From: Elusimicrobiota bacterium | Lineage (GTDB): Bacteria > CG03 > SLGR01 > PWQF01 | Assembly (NCBI GenBank): GCA_003557485.1 | Contig: PWOI01000105.1 | Location: 1-25,951 of the forward strand | Direction: 5' to 3' | DNA: 25,951 nucleotides | In this document: one piece after another, positions 25,635-25,951 of the stretch | How the letters are laid out: the number at the start of each line of letters is the position of its first letter | How positions within the stretch are numbered: position 1 is the stretch's first letter | The notes under the pieces: generated by a model | Seen by the model: the letters and a program-made list of their open reading frames with translations, nothing else | Database searches by the model: none | Told to the model about the DNA's origin: nothing | Position numbers and translations under genes: made by a program

Positions 25635-25799
25635 TTAACCTTTAACCGTTTTATGAGCGGTATGCTGCCTGCAAAACCTGCAGAACTTTTTCAACTCCAG
25701 TTTATCCTGTCTGTGTATCCTGTTGCGACGGTAAGTATAATTTTTCCTGCCACAACCGTCACACTCAAGATGCTGAACTATAATTTGTTTTTTCGCCAT
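25635..25799 (-). CDS. rpmG: 50S ribosomal protein L33, zinc-binding form
   Basis: L33 is a small large-subunit protein near the E site. This 54-residue gene is too short for many gene callers. The translation starts MAKKQIIVQHLECDGCGRKN and ends CRFCRQHTAHKTVKG. Cysteines at 13, 16, 40 and 43 make the zinc-binding (C+) form. The LELKKFCRFCRQHT block is typical. The start lies 25 bases after tuf; the stop touches tRNA-Trp. Confidence 0.96.
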   Translation of the reverse strand: MAKKQIIVQHLECDGCGRKNYTYRRNRIHRQDKLELKKFCRFCRQHTAHKTVKG

Positions 25800-25824
25800 T
25801 TAACCCGCCTTCAACGTTCTTTAA

Positions 25825-25951
25825 TTAATCAAGTACTTCCGAAACGACGCCGGCGCCTACGGTATGTCCGCCTTCACGAATAGCGAATCTCAATCCCTTT
25901 TCCATTGCAATGGGCTTTATCAATTCGCCTTCAATCTCAACGTTATCACCG
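25825..25951 (-). CDS. tuf: Elongation factor Tu, second copy, C-terminal end (runs off right edge)
   Basis: Only the last 42 codons are present, ending GVVSEVLD and TAA. The 127 bases differ from the other tuf (9986-10112) at only two sites, both in third codon positions next to the stop (CTG/CTT and GTT/GTA). It lies upstream of rpmG, the common tuf-rpmG-trnW-secE-nusG order. The near-identity means that it encodes the same C-terminal domain 3. Confidence 0.95.
   Translation of the reverse strand, partial: GDNVEIEGELIKPIAMEKGLRFAIREGGHTVGAGVVSEVLD

Overview
This window is one continuous bacterial ribosomal-protein and transcription gene cluster, all of it read on the minus strand. It joins the gene blocks usually called rif/beta (secE, nusG, rplKAJL, rpoBC), str (rpsL, rpsG, fusA, tuf), S10 (rpsJ to rpsQ) and spc (rplN to secY, adk). 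In transcription order (right to left) it reads: tuf (partial, cut by the right edge), rpmG, tRNA-Trp, secE, nusG, rplK, rplA, [promoter and L10 leader], rplJ, rplL, rpoB (interrupted), rpoC, rpsL, rpsG, fusA, tuf, rpsJ, rplC, rplD, rplW, rplB, rpsS, rplV, rpsC, rplP, rpmC, rpsQ, rplN, rplX, rplE, rpsN, rpsH, rplF, rplR, rpsE, rplO, secY, adk (partial, cut by the left edge). Genes are packed with 0-30 bp spacers and many ATGA or TAATG overlaps. The only non-coding stretch over 100 bp is the 149 bp between rplA and rplJ. No region over 300 bases lacks a gene.

The organism is clearly bacterial: bacterial-type ribosomal proteins, L7/L12, NusG, SecE with one membrane segment, and separate rpoB and rpoC. 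The zinc-binding forms of S14, L33 and L24 are present, and L30 (rpmD) is missing from its usual place between rpsE and rplO. Gene order and protein sequences suit an uncultivated lineage, perhaps near the PVC/Omnitrophota side of the tree, but that placement is a low-confidence guess. TAA, TAG and TGA are all used as ordinary stops, so the standard bacterial code applies.

Most of the window is ordinary housekeeping. Several features deserve a second look. (1) rpoB carries an in-frame TAA at codon 292, with homologous sequence continuing in the same frame after it. (2) Ribosomal protein L10 is doubled in size by a charged tail holding three tandem 35-residue repeats, and L11 has a shorter tail with a similar motif. 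(3) The rplA-rplJ gap holds a near-consensus promoter followed by an L10-type leader whose closing stem runs straight into a T-run. (4) L18 lacks its usual basic N-terminus. (5) The rifampicin pocket of RpoB carries unusual residues. (6) Two almost identical tuf copies lie 15.8 kb apart in the same orientation. I see no mobile element, CRISPR array, phage gene or new multi-gene system here.
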